Source: Streptomyces sp. AV19
GTDB lineage: Bacteria > Actinomycetota > Actinomycetes > Streptomycetales > Streptomycetaceae
Direction of reading: 5' to 3'
DNA length: 64,000 bases
NCBI RefSeq assembly: GCF_015999245.1
Contig: NZ_JAEAMR010000010.1
Span: 776,087 to 840,086 of the forward strand
Below, piece by piece: positions 16,187 to 26,383 of this stretch. A model generated the notes under the pieces. That model saw nothing but the letters and a program-made list of their open reading frames with translations. It did not search any database and had not been told where the DNA came from. A program made the translations under genes and the position numbers. Position 1 is the stretch's first letter, and every line of letters starts with the position of its first letter.

Positions 16187-19100
16187 ATGACGCTGTCACA
16201 GTCCGGTTCCACCAGTCCTGCGCGCGGTTCCCACGAGGACGCCGCCATCGCCGTCATCGGGGTCTCGTGCCGCGTGCCGTCGGCATCGAGCCCGGCCGAG
16301 TTCTGGCGCCTGCTGACCGAGGGCACCGACGCCGTCGGGCCGTGGCCCGAGGAGCGCGGCCCGGGCCGCTCCTGGCGCGGCGGCTTCCTCGACGACGTGG
16401 CCGCCTTCGACGCCGCCTTCTTCGGTGTGGCACCCGACGAGGCCGCCGCCATGGACCCGCAGCAGCGGCTCGCCCTGGAGCTGGTCTGGGAGGCGATGGA
16501 GGACGCCGGCGTCCGCGACGACCGGATGCGGGGCTCGCGCACCGGAGTGTTCGTGGGCGTCGCCTCCGACGACTACGCGGCCCTCGCCTCCCGCGCCGAA
16601 CGGGCCGACGGCGGCGAGCCGTTCGCCTTCACGGGGACGCACCGCGCCGTCGTCGCCAACCGTGTCTCCTGGTCGCTGGGGCTCACCGGCCCGAGCCTCG
16701 CCGTCGACGCGGCCCAGGCCTCGTCGCTGGTCGCCGTCCACCTGGCCTGCGAGAGCCTCCGCCGCGGCGAGTCGGACCTCGCCTTCGCCGGCGGCGTGCA
16801 GCTGAACCTCTCCCCGGAGGGCATGGTCCGGACGGCGAGCCTCGGCGCCCTGTCCGTCCGGGGCCGCTGCGCGGTCTTCGACGAGAGCGCCGACGGGTTC
16901 GTCCGCGGCGAGGGCGGCGCCGTCGTCCTGCTCAAGCCCCTCGCCCGGGCCGTCGCCGACGGCGACCCCGTCCACTGCGTCATCCTCGGCAGCGCCGTCA
17001 ACAACGATGGCGGCGGCGAGCGGCTCACCGACCCCGACGTCCGCGGCCAGCAGGACGTCCTGCGCCGCGCCTACGCGGACGCCGGCGTCGCCCCGGAGGC
17101 CGTCCAGTACGTCGAACTCCACGGCACGGGCACCCCCGTCGGCGACCCGGTCGAGGCCGCCGCCGTGTCCGCCGTCGTCGCCCGGAGCACCGCCGACCGC
17201 CCGCCGCTGCGCGTGGGTTCGGTGAAGACGAACATCGGCCACCTGGAGGCGGCCGCCGGCATCGTGGGCCTGCTCAAGGCCGCGCTCGCCCTGCGCCACC
17301 GCCAGTTGCCGCCGAGCCTGCACTTCCGGACGCCGAACCCGGCCATCCCCCTCGACGGGCTCAACCTCCGGGTCCAGACCGAGCTCGACGCCTGGCCCGA
17401 CCCCGACGCCCCGCTCCTCGCCGGCGTCAGCTCCTTCGGCGTCGGCGGCACCAACTGCCACGTCGTCCTCGCCGAAGGGCCGTACACCGGCCGCCCCGAC
17501 GGCGATCCGGAACGCCCCGCGGCCTCCCGCCCCGTCCCCTGGGCGCTCTCCGCCCGCACCGGCCGCGCACTGAACGCCCAGGCCGCGCGCCTGCTCGCCC
17601 ACCTCGACGAGCACCCGGACGCGGACGCCCGCGACATCGCCCGGTCGCTGGCCGTCACCCGGTCCTCGCTCGAACACCGCGCCGTCGTCCTCGGCCCGGA
17701 CCGGGCCGCACTCACCGCGCGCCTGCGCCGTCTCACCGACGAGGCCGTGACCGGCGTCGCCGGCACGACGGGCCGGACCGCCTTCCTGTTCCCCGGCGGC
17801 GGCGCCCACCACGTCGGCATGGGCCGGGAGCTCTACGCGACGTACCCGGTCTTCGCCGAGGCGCTCGACGAGGTCCTCGGCCACTTCGAACCCGGCCTGC
17901 GCGAAGTGCTGTTCGGCGAGCGGGAGGACAGCGCCGAGGCGCTCGACGGCTTCCGCCTCATGCAGCCCGCGCTGTTCGCCTTCCAGGTCGCCCTGTACCG
18001 CCTCGTCACCTCGTGGGGCGTCGCCCCCGACCTGCTCGTCGGCCACTCGTTCGGCGAGATCGTCGCCGCCCACGTCGCGGGCTCCCTCTCCCTGGCCGAC
18101 GCGGCCGCCCTCGTCGCGGCGCGCGGGGCGCTCATGCAGGAACTCCCGCCGGGCGGCGCCATGATCGCCGTCGAGGCCACGGAGGCCGAGGCGCTCGCGG
18201 CCCTCGACGGCACCGACGACGTCTCCATCGGCGTGATCAACGGGCCGCGCGCGATCGTGCTCTCCGGCGCGGAGGACGCCGTCGCCCGGATCGCCGACGG
18301 GTTCCGCGCCGACGGCCGCCGCACGACCCGGCTGCGCGTCCCCAACGCCGCCCACTCGCCGCTCACCGCGCCGATCCTCGACGAATTCGCCGCCAGGATC
18401 CGCGGGCTGTCCGTCGCCGAGCCCCGCATCCCGATCGTCTCCACCGTCACCGGGCACACCGGCACCGCGATGACGGAGGAGTACTGGGTCGAGCACGTCC
18501 GCGCCACCGTCCGCTTCCACGACGCCGTCGTCGCCCTGCGCGAGCACGGCGTGACCCGGTTCGTCGAACTCGGCCCCGACAGCGTCCTGTCGCCGCTCGT
18601 CGCCCCGGGGGAGACGGACCTCGTGGTCGCGCTCCAGCACCGCGACCGCCCCGAACCGGAGGCCCTGCTGGCCGGGCTCGCCGAGGCGTGGACCGCCGGC
18701 GTCCCGGTCGACTGGGCCGGGCCGGTCGGCGACGCCCGCACCGTCGGCCTGCCGACCTACGCGTTCCAGCGCGAGCGCCACTGGCTCGACGAACGCCCCG
18801 CCGCCCCGGCCGCCGAGCAGCACCTGAGCTCGGCGACCCTCTCCCTGCGCGAGCGCATCCGCACCGAACCGGACGGCTTCCTGGGCCGATGGCTGGCGGG
18901 CCACCTCGCGGAGGTCACCGGCGACGCGCCGTCCGACCCCGACGCGACCTTCCGCGACCTCGGCCTGGACTCCGCGCTCTCCGTCCGGCTGCGCAACCGG
19001 CTCGTCTCGGCGACCGGCCTCCGGCTCCCCACGACCGTGCTCTTCGACCACCCGACGCCGGACCTCCTCGCCGCGTACCTGCACGAGCAGATCACCGGCG

Positions 19101-21034
19101 TCCTGGACGAGGGCAGGAGCACCGACGCCGCCTCGCCGTCGGCGGTCGCGTCGGCGGCGGACGACGACCCGATCGTGATCGTCGGCATGGCCTGCCGCCT
19201 GCCCGACGGCATCGACTCGCCCGAGCGGCTGTGGCAGGCCGTGGCCGAAGGGGCGGACGCGACGTCCGGGTTCCCCACGGACCGCGGCTGGGACCTGGCG
19301 GGCCTGTACGACCCCGACCCGAGCCACCCGGGCACGACGTACGCCCGACGCGGTGGATTCCTCGCGGGCGTGGGCGACTTCGACGCCGACTTCTTCGGCA
19401 TCAGCCCGCGCGAGGCCGCGGCGATGGATCCGCAGCAGCGGCTGCTGCTGGAGACGGCGTGGGAGGCGCTGGAACGGGCCGGTGTCGACCCGGCGTCGCT
19501 GCGCGGCAGCAGGACCGGCGTGTTCGTCGGAGCCATGAACATGGAGTACGGCCCGCGGCTGCACGCCCCGGCCGACGGCACCGAGGGCTTCCGGCTGACC
19601 GGCAACACGACCAGCGTCGCGTCGGGACGCATCTCCTACCTCCTGGGACTGGAGGGCCCGGCACTCACCGTGGACACGGCGTGCTCGTCGTCACTGGTCG
19701 CGCTCCACCTGGCCGTTCAGGCACTGCGCAACGGGGAGTGCCGCCTGGCGCTGGCCGGCGGCGTGACGGTGATGTCGTCGCCCGGCATGTTCGTCGAGTT
19801 CTCCCGGCAGCGCGGCCTCGCCCCGGACGGGCGCTGCAAGCCGTTCTCGGCCGACGCCGACGGCACGGGCTGGGCCGAGGGCGCCGGACTGCTCGTCGTC
19901 GAGCGGCTCTCGGACGCGGAACGGCTCGGGCACCGGGTCCTTGCGGTGGTGCGTGGTTCGGCGGTGAATCAGGACGGTGGAAGTAACGGTCTGACCGCGC
20001 CGAACGGGCCGTCGCAGCAGCGGGTGATCCGTGATGCGCTGGCGAGTGCGCGGCTGGGTGCCGGTGATGTGGATGTGGTGGAGGCGCATGGTACGGGGAC
20101 GACGCTGGGTGATCCGATCGAGGCGCAGGCGCTTCTTGCCACTTATGGTCAGGATCGGTCTGTGGAGCGGCCGTTGTGGCTGGGTTCGGTGAAGTCGAAC
20201 ATCGGTCATGCGCAGGCGGCTGCGGGTGTCGCGGGCATCATCAAGATGGTGCAGGCGATGCGTCACGGCGTGCTTCCGCGCACGCTGCACGCCGACGAGC
20301 CCTCGCAGCACGTGGACTGGGAGTCCGGCGCGGTCAGGCTGCTCACGGAGGAGCGCGGCTGGCCCGAGCCGGACCGGCCGCGGCGTGCGGCGGTGTCCTC
20401 GTTCGGCATCAGCGGGACCAATGCGCATGTGATTCTCGAGGCCGTTCCGGTGGTGGAGGACGACCGTCCGGTGGTCGGCGGGGTGGTGCCGTGGGTGCTG
20501 TCGGCGCGGAGCGAGGCGGCGTTGCGGGCGCAGGCGGAGCGTCTGGCCGGTGCCGTGGACGGTCTGCGCCCCGTGGACGTGGGGTTCACCTTGGCCTCGG
20601 GGCGGGCGTCCATGGAGCACCGGGCGGTCGTGCTCGGCAGCGACGTCCAGGAACTGACCGCGAAGCTGGCGGAGTTCGCCGAGGGGCGTCCGGTCGTGGG
20701 TGTGGTGGAGGGCCGGGCGGGGGCCGGTGGCACGGTCTTCGTGTTCCCGGGTCAGGGTTCCCAGTGGGTGGGTATGGCTCGTGAGCTGCTGGAGTCTTCG
20801 GCGGTGTTCGCGGGGCGGATGGCGGAGTGTGCGGTGGCGTTGGAGCCGCATGCGGATGGTTGGTCGTTGCTGGATGTTGTCCGTGATGGCGATGAGGCGT
20901 TGTTGCGGCGGGTGGATGTGGTCCAGCCGGTGTTGTTCGCGGTGATGGTGTCGTTGGCGGAGCTGTGGCAGTCGTTGGGCGGCTCAACGAGCCGACCAGC
21001 CTCAAGTGACACCACATGGATCACGCGACACTAG
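16187..21034 (+). pseudogene. Type I polyketide synthase, loading module plus truncated module 1
   Basis: The first 1,598 or so residues are a normal modular PKS. A KSQ domain has Gln177 in VDAAQASSLVA where the active Cys would be, so it is a decarboxylating loading KS. It is followed by an acyltransferase (active Ser about 621 in GHSFGE; specificity region PNAAHSP, closest to malonyl types) and an ACP (Ser about 929 in GLDSALS). Module 1 starts with an active KS (Cys1166 in VDTACSSSL) and an acyltransferase with RVDVVQ (1575-1580), a methylmalonyl signature. At about base 20979 the sequence leaves PKS homology before the GHSQG catalytic site and stops 17 residues later. All later domains are missing, so the gene is broken. 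Confidence 0.9.
20980..20994. terminator. Hairpin at the PKS break point
   Basis: CGGCT-CAACG-AGCCG forms a small hairpin exactly where PKS homology ends. It shares GCTCAACGA with the larger hairpin at 41641-41675, which lies downstream of the intact aldehyde dehydrogenase stop, so it is probably the old terminator of that gene. Confidence 0.5.
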
Positions 21035-21084
21035 AAGAAGCCCAGCTTCTTCGCCGAGTAGGAGACGAGCAGGTTCTTCGTCTG
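21031..21084 (-). other. attL-like remnant: displaced 3' end of the aldehyde dehydrogenase gene
   Basis: Read on the minus strand, this stretch encodes QQTKNLLVSYSAKKLGFF and a stop, matching the C-terminus QQTKNILCSYSPQKLGFF of the dehydrogenase at 41687-43210. Its codons end almost only in G or C, like the host gene. The longest identical block shared with the right copy is GTTCTTCGTCTG (21073-21084). I interpret it as the original gene end, displaced by integration. Confidence 0.7.
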
Positions 21085-21840
21085 TTGGTGGTATGGGAAG
21101 CGCGGCCTGTTTGACCTGCGGAAGCGCCCCTTGTGGAGCTGCTGGTTGGCATCGTGGTCCGGGAACGGTCCGGATCTCGGGCGACTGGCACACCAGGCGT
21201 AGGCGAGGGGCACGTAGCGGGGAGGCTCGGACCACGCCCCTCCGCGAAGATCCGCAGCCGGACCGCCGCACTTCATCCGGCCGCCGTGTTGTGGGGGCGA
21301 TGTCTTGTGCATCATGAGCGGATGGAGAACGAAGACGATCTGTCCGTCGTGTTGGTTACAGTCGACCGGGGATCTGACACCTTTGTGATGGTGAGATCCG
21401 ATGGCAAAGAGGCGCGCCTGCCGCTGGATAGCCCCATGTTCGAACCAACAAGTTTGCTGTCCCGAGTCTCTTACCCACCAACCTTCGAAGGGTTGGTGGC
21501 GGAGACTCTGAAGGGCGACAGCATCGTGTTCGAGCTTCCTCGGTTCGACGGAGGTGATCAGCAGGCCAACCGATTCGTCGTCTACCTGGATCAGAACAAA
21601 TGGCGGCTCGTGAGCGATGCGTCGAGGGGACAGCAGAGCGGGACACCGGAAGACCGAGACGCTGCTCTTCGCCTTGTGGAGTGGTCGGCGGAGCGCAAGA
21701 TCATCCTTCCTGCTTCGTCGGGTCGTTACTACGAGACGACGAAATGGTCCAACGCGGAGGGGCGCTATCGCCTTGGCTTGTCCATTCTTCAGCTCAGCAG
21801 GGGGTGGCAGCTGCGAGATCCGCTGCAGGTGTGGAGAGAT

Positions 21841-21850
21841 GAACTAGGCC
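21841..21850. repeat. Target site duplication, left copy
   Basis: GAACTAGGCC, identical to 25533-25542; 10 bp, the size expected for IS4-family insertions. Confidence 0.9.
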
Positions 21851-23113
21851 CAATGCCGCTGTTTTAAGTAGTGGCTTTGGGTTTTCGCTTGGTCGGGGCG
21901 GTCTTGGAGGCGGGAACGATGGTGACCGCCTCGGCCGGCGAGGCGGCCGGCCGGGGCCAGGCTCGGTGGTGGGCGCGTTTGAGGCCCCAGTTGGACATCT
22001 TGCGCTTGACGACGCGGGGGAACGCGCGAAGTCTGCGGACCGGTAAGAGGCGTCGGGCGATCTCGGCGAGGGTGCGGTCCCAGGCCGTGGCCAGCCGCTC
22101 AGGGGGAAAAAGCCGCCTGGGCGGGGACCTGGCGGCGCACGACGCGCAGGGAGCGAGTGAAGGACAGCCGGTCGGGGTCGGTTCCGGCCTGGGCCGCGGC
22201 CTGGTGCATGACCTGGCGCACGGCGTGGTGGACGAGGAGGAAACCGTAGACCTCCTGCTCGACGCCGTCGGGGTATCTGGAGCGCAGGACCACGTCCGGG
22301 CCACGCTGGTGGACCTTGATCTCGTCCAGCACCCCTTCCACTTCCCACCGCTCGTGATACAAGGCCGCCAGCTCGGCTGCCGGTGCCTGGCCGGGATCGA
22401 GGATCGTGGTGATCAACCGGACCGGGCCGGCCTCCTCGTGGCCGGCGACTGTGTACTCCACCACCCGCACCAACTGCCCGTGCACGCGGCGCTTGTCCCG
22501 GGTCGCGTAGATCTCCGACAGGTACGAGCCGTCCGCGTACTGCTCGCGCACCGCCAGCACGACACTCGATCTGACCCGCCACAGCAGGTCCGCACCCGTC
22601 GCAGTGGCCGCTTTCCACCGGTCGTAGGCGGGGAAGTTGCGGTCCGCCAGCAGCAGCATTCCGGGCTGAAGCTGCGGCAGCAGGGTGTCGGCGAGCTGCG
22701 TCTCGGCCACCGTGCACGGACCGGTGGCCGCGGCGAAGACCGCATGCGTGCCGCACTCGGCCAGCACCACCAGCCGCATCTGCGGAAACGCGCCCTTCTT
22801 GTCGCCCCGCCCGGACCCCGGACGCCCGAAGAACGCATCGTTGTCCGCCGTGTCCGCCACATCCAGCGTGGTGCCGTCCACTGCCACCACCCGTCGCCCC
22901 CGGTACCAGGCACCGATGGTCTCCGGCGTCGCCACCGGACGACACACTCGCTCGAACAACGCCCGCAGCGGCTTTGGCCCCAGCCGGGCACGCGCCCGGG
23001 AGATCGCCCCGGTCGAGGGCACCTCCCACCTGCCCCGCCACCGGCCGGCCCAGGCCAGGCCCTCCGTCAGCAGCCGCGCGACCTCCTCATACGCCTGCCC
23101 GGAGAACAGGCAC

Positions 23114-25293
23114 ATCGTGAGGTCGGTCCGGGGCGCCCTGCCAGCATTACTGCTGGTGGGTTTCCCCGGACCGCCTCCCGAACCCGGCGTGCCTGTTGGC
23201 CAGGCACCGGGCTCTCCACAAGTCCCGTCATTGACACGGGGGATCGCTCATGCCGTGGTCGGCCAGAGGGCTGGGATCGCTGTTCCCCGGTAGCGGTAGC
23301 GCGTAGGCGTTAGCTTGGCGGGATTGAACAGGGTCCCTTCTTCCGTGGTCGGCCACCATCCACCGGCGCAGTAGCGTCGGCGGATCTCTTTCGAGGTGAT
23401 CCGGCGGTGTTTGCGGCGTATCCATCCCATGACCCGTTGCCAGGCGTACTGGCTGAGGTAGTGGAAGGCGACGGCGGACACGCCGGGCCGAAAGTAGGCA
23501 CACCAGCCCCGAAGCGCCGTGTTCAAACGGTGCATCAGGACTTCCAGTGGCAGGTTGACGTCCTGTCGGCAGATCGCCTTCACCTTGGCGGTTACGGCCT
23601 TGAGGGCCTTGCGCGCCGGGTAGGTGTAGACGTACCACTTGTTCGTGCCCCGCTTGCGGTGGCGCTGGATGCGCCAGCCGAGAAAGTCGAGGCCGTCGTT
23701 GATATGGGTGATCAGGGTCTTCTCCGGTGACAGACGCAGTCCCATCCCGGTGAGGACAGGACCTCTGCGATGTCTTCCCGCAGGGCTTCGGCGTGCGCTT
23801 TGGTGCCCGAGACCATCAGACACCAGTCGTCCGCGAACCGGACGAGCCGGATGTTCGGGAGTCCGTGGCGGCGACGCTTGGCCCGTTCCACCTGGCTGGC
23901 TCCGGGTCCCCCCGGGGCCTGGGCGATGTACTCGTCCAGCACCGACAGGGCCACGTTGCTCAGCAGGGGCGAGAGGATCGAACCCTGGGGGGTACCGGAG
24001 TTGCTGTCCCGCAAGGTGCCGTCCTGTCCGAGGATGCCCGCCTTGAGGAACGCCTTCACCAGAGCCAGGACCCGTCTGTCTCCGACACGTCTGCGCACCC
24101 GTTCGAGTAGAGCGGTATGCGAGATCTCGTCGAAGCAGGCCGCGATGTCGCCCTCAACGATCCACTCATACGAGCGGGACGCGAGGTAACGCACCTCGGC
24201 AACCGCGTCATGAGCCCGGCGCTTGGGACGGAACCCGTACGAACACGGGAGGAACTCCGCCTCGAAGATCGGCTCCAACACCAGCTTCAAGGATGCCTGG
24301 ACCACCCGGTCCCGGACGGTTGCGATCCCCAGGCGGCGCTGCTTGCCGTTCGCCTTGGGGATCATGCGCTCCCGCACGGGCAGCGGACGGAAGCTGCGGT
24401 CCTTCACCTGCGATCGCAACTCGCGGAGGAAGTCCTCCACGCCCCGCACCGACTCGACGTAAAAGGCTGTCCAGCCGTCCACACCCGCCGAACGAGCACC
24501 CTTGTTCCCCCGCACCCGAGCCCACCCGACCAGCAGGAAGGCGGGATCGGCAACGAGATTGAAAAGGTCGTCAAACCTGCGATGAGGATCCTCGCGGGCC
24601 CAACGGTGCAGCTTGGTCTGGATACCCTGTACCCGTTGCTCGGCCTGATACAGCACGTGCTCCAGTTCGTCGGTGTTCACCGTCGAAGACCTCCAGGCAT
24701 TCCAGCATCCTCCCCACAGACTTGCTGGCCCCCTTCGCCGTGTGCACACCTCTCGCGTGCCCTGACTACTACGGGGCCTCCGCCCCATACGCATCCCTCG
24801 GTCGGCAACGGACCTGCCCCGACGCCACGGACTGGAGGTCCAGGCGCTGGGCGGACACGAATGGTTCCCACGTTCACGATGTTTCGATCGGCCAGGTCGG
24901 CGCTCGGCTATACCCCGGCAGCATCGCCACGCCTACGCCGCAGGCATTCAGCGTGGCCTCCCCACCGTCTCTGGCACACGGCTTCGGAGTTGACCCTGGA
25001 CACTGATATGCCCAGGTCACGCACTGCATACCGGCCCAGATCCACCAGGTTTCGAGCCGGCACTTCGATTACGGGGCTTCGACCACCGATTCACTCTCGT
25101 TACGCCCACTGGTCTTGCTAGCCGGACCCGGGCCGTCTGGCAGTACCGGCCCGTCCCGTCGTTGTCGGGACTGCTCCCACCCTCCCCGGCGTTCCCCGGA
25201 CCGGGCTGTCCCCAGCTTCAATCGGGCCGCTGCGACGGCCCGACGGCAGTGGTCTTTCACTACTACTCGAAAACACCGCGCCTCGTGGCGCAC
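23114..25293 (-). mobile_element. Group II intron inserted in the transposase gene
   Basis: On the minus strand the insertion starts with GTGCG (consensus GUGYG) at 25293, followed by a domain-I-like 5' region reading GTGTTTTCGAGTAGTAG, and ends ...CGAT at 23114, fitting the AY 3' end. Removing it restores the transposase frame exactly. It encodes a reverse transcriptase/maturase in domain IV. Splicing would permit expression of the host gene, but both the maturase and transposase carry frameshifts. Confidence 0.8.
23248..24680 (-). pseudogene. Group II intron reverse transcriptase/maturase, frameshifted
   Basis: Reverse-transcriptase blocks are clear: VRGNKGARSAGVDGWT, PLPVRERMIPKANGKQRRLG, IATVRDRVVQASLKLVLEP, PCSYGFRPKRRAHDAV, GDIAACFDEISH, GTPQGSILSPLLSNVAL and the catalytic VRFADDWCLMV. 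The frame is lost near 23750-23765: the first part ends in LSSPGWDCVCHRRRP. The other frame carries on with MGLRLSPEKTLITH, the maturase X domain and a C-terminus ending GTAIPALWPTTA. The start is taken as GTG 24680. No endonuclease domain is evident. The frameshift should prevent full-length maturase. Confidence 0.85.
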
Positions 25294-25532
25294 GCCAGCA
25301 CGAAGTAGACCGTCACCCGCGCCGGCAGCAGTCGGCTCCGCTGCTCAACCCGACCCGTCTCCGCGACGACCTCGTCGACCAACTCCGCCGGGAACGCCCG
25401 CGTCAACACACCCAGCGCGATGCGATCCGACAACCGCTCCTCAACCGGCGGCTTGACCTGCCCAGCCCGTGGCACCAGCACCCCTCCCCAGCCACAAGCT
25501 ACAGGCAACTCACCCCAAAGTCAGCGGCATTG

Positions 25533-25542
25533 GAACTAGGCC
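25533..25542. repeat. Target site duplication, right copy
   Basis: GAACTAGGCC, identical to 21841-21850. Confidence 0.9.
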
Positions 25543-26383
25543 TCATGTTCCGCGGAGAGCTCAGTCAGCGTGAGTCGATGGCGCCGGTCGTGACACTGGC
25601 GTCGAACACGATCCATTCCGCAGAGAGAGGTTTCGCCCCGCCTCCACCCCCGCCGGACTTTGCTCCCTGGGCAGCATTCCAGCATGATGCGCTCGTATCT
25701 GCCTTGAGTCTGATCGATACGATGTTGGACTCGGAGGCTGGGGAGCGCGGTCCTGAACTCGGCTGGACAGAGGCGAACCAGAAATTCGGCGACTGGCTGG
25801 ACACCCATGGCGGTGATGCGCAGCAGAAGCGCAAAGCGATCGACGCGTGGCTGTTCGGTGACCTGCGGAACCAAGTGGCCGAGGAATCCTTTGCGGCAGG
25901 GTGGTCGGTGGCGCAGGTGAAGGTCTGGGGTACGGGCTCCCGGCCGGTTCAGCAAATGAGCCGCCTTCCGGCCTTGGGTCTCTTCCGTGAGATGCTCCAT
26001 GAACGCCACCTCAACCGTGGCACCACATGGAGGCCCAATGATGTGATCGACATGGTTTATCTTTCCTGCGCGGCCGGTTACGCGGACTTCGTCGTCTGCG
26101 AGCGGCAAATGCGGGAGCCACTAGCGCGCGGGATCAAGCGGCTTGGGCGTAGCACTCAGATCTTCCGAAGTCTGGCTGACGCAGTGTCGGCCATTGAAAC
26201 GGCACTTGATGAGAGTGCTGATAGTGGCCGTGTCGGGCTGGCGCATGGCGACCATTGAGTTGTGCGGCTACGGCCCACGTCAGCGCGATGCTCTCGCGTG
26301 AGGAAGCGAGCACGGTGGCGTCGACCGTCTCGACGAGCACACCGCGGCCACATCCTTAGCTGGCCAGGGGCGGCGTGGGGCTT

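Larger units (their letters stand above)
21864..25508 (-). pseudogene. IS4-type transposase, split by intron and frameshifted
   Basis: The N-terminal exon (25508 down to 25294) encodes the typical LSDRIALGVLTRAFPAELVDEV and LLPARVTVYFVLA. The second exon (23113 down to 21864) continues LFSGQAYEEVARLLTEG and contains the DDE-domain segments VVAVDGTTLDVADTADN, LLLADRNFPAYDRW and the ERWEVEGVLDEIK region. After intron removal the exons join in frame as FVLACLFSGQ. A second lesion follows: at a TTTTTCCCCC run (minus strand, about 22104-22113) the frame shifts by one, so the protein stops at AAFSP. The next frame continues PPERLATAWDRTLAEI to the end. The enzyme is probably inactive. Confidence 0.85.
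21851..25532 (-). mobile_element. IS4-family insertion sequence interrupted by a group II intron
   Basis: Terminal inverted repeats CAATGCCGCTG (21851-21861) and CAGCGGCATTG (25522-25532) are flanked by perfect 10-bp duplications. Total length is 3,682 bp; without the 2,180-bp intron it would be about 1.5 kb, normal for the family. It sits inside an unknown gene, which it breaks. The transposase reads on the minus strand and is frameshifted. Confidence 0.85.
21322..26258 (+). pseudogene. Unknown gene split by an IS4-type insertion
   Basis: Two open pieces, 21322-21850 and 25543-26258, read in the same frame once the insertion and one copy of its 10-bp target duplication are removed. The restored protein has 414 residues. 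It starts MENEDDLSVVLVTVDRGSDT, joins at WRDELG-LMFRGEL, and ends GLAHGDH. There are no membrane helices or signal peptide. A poly-Pro stretch (FAPPPPPPDF) follows the joint, and the C-terminal half is helical with CERQMREPLARGIKRLG near the end. I recognise no domain. It lies at the edge of the defence island and may have been a component or an independent cargo gene. Confidence 0.75.

Noticed and set aside
16196..19564. 1,122-codon open frame on the minus strand of the PKS
   Set aside because: Shadow of the PKS reading frame; no domains.
21031..21315. 94-codon minus-strand open frame at the left end of the element
   Set aside because: Only the last ~18 codons match a known protein (the dehydrogenase end); the rest is element DNA without family resemblance, so it is treated as an attachment-site remnant.
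22099..22120. Programmed frameshift in the IS4 transposase at the T5C5 run
   Set aside because: The needed shift is +1, which is not the usual -1 slippage of IS elements, and IS4-type transposases are normally one frame; a simple mutation is more likely, though not excluded.
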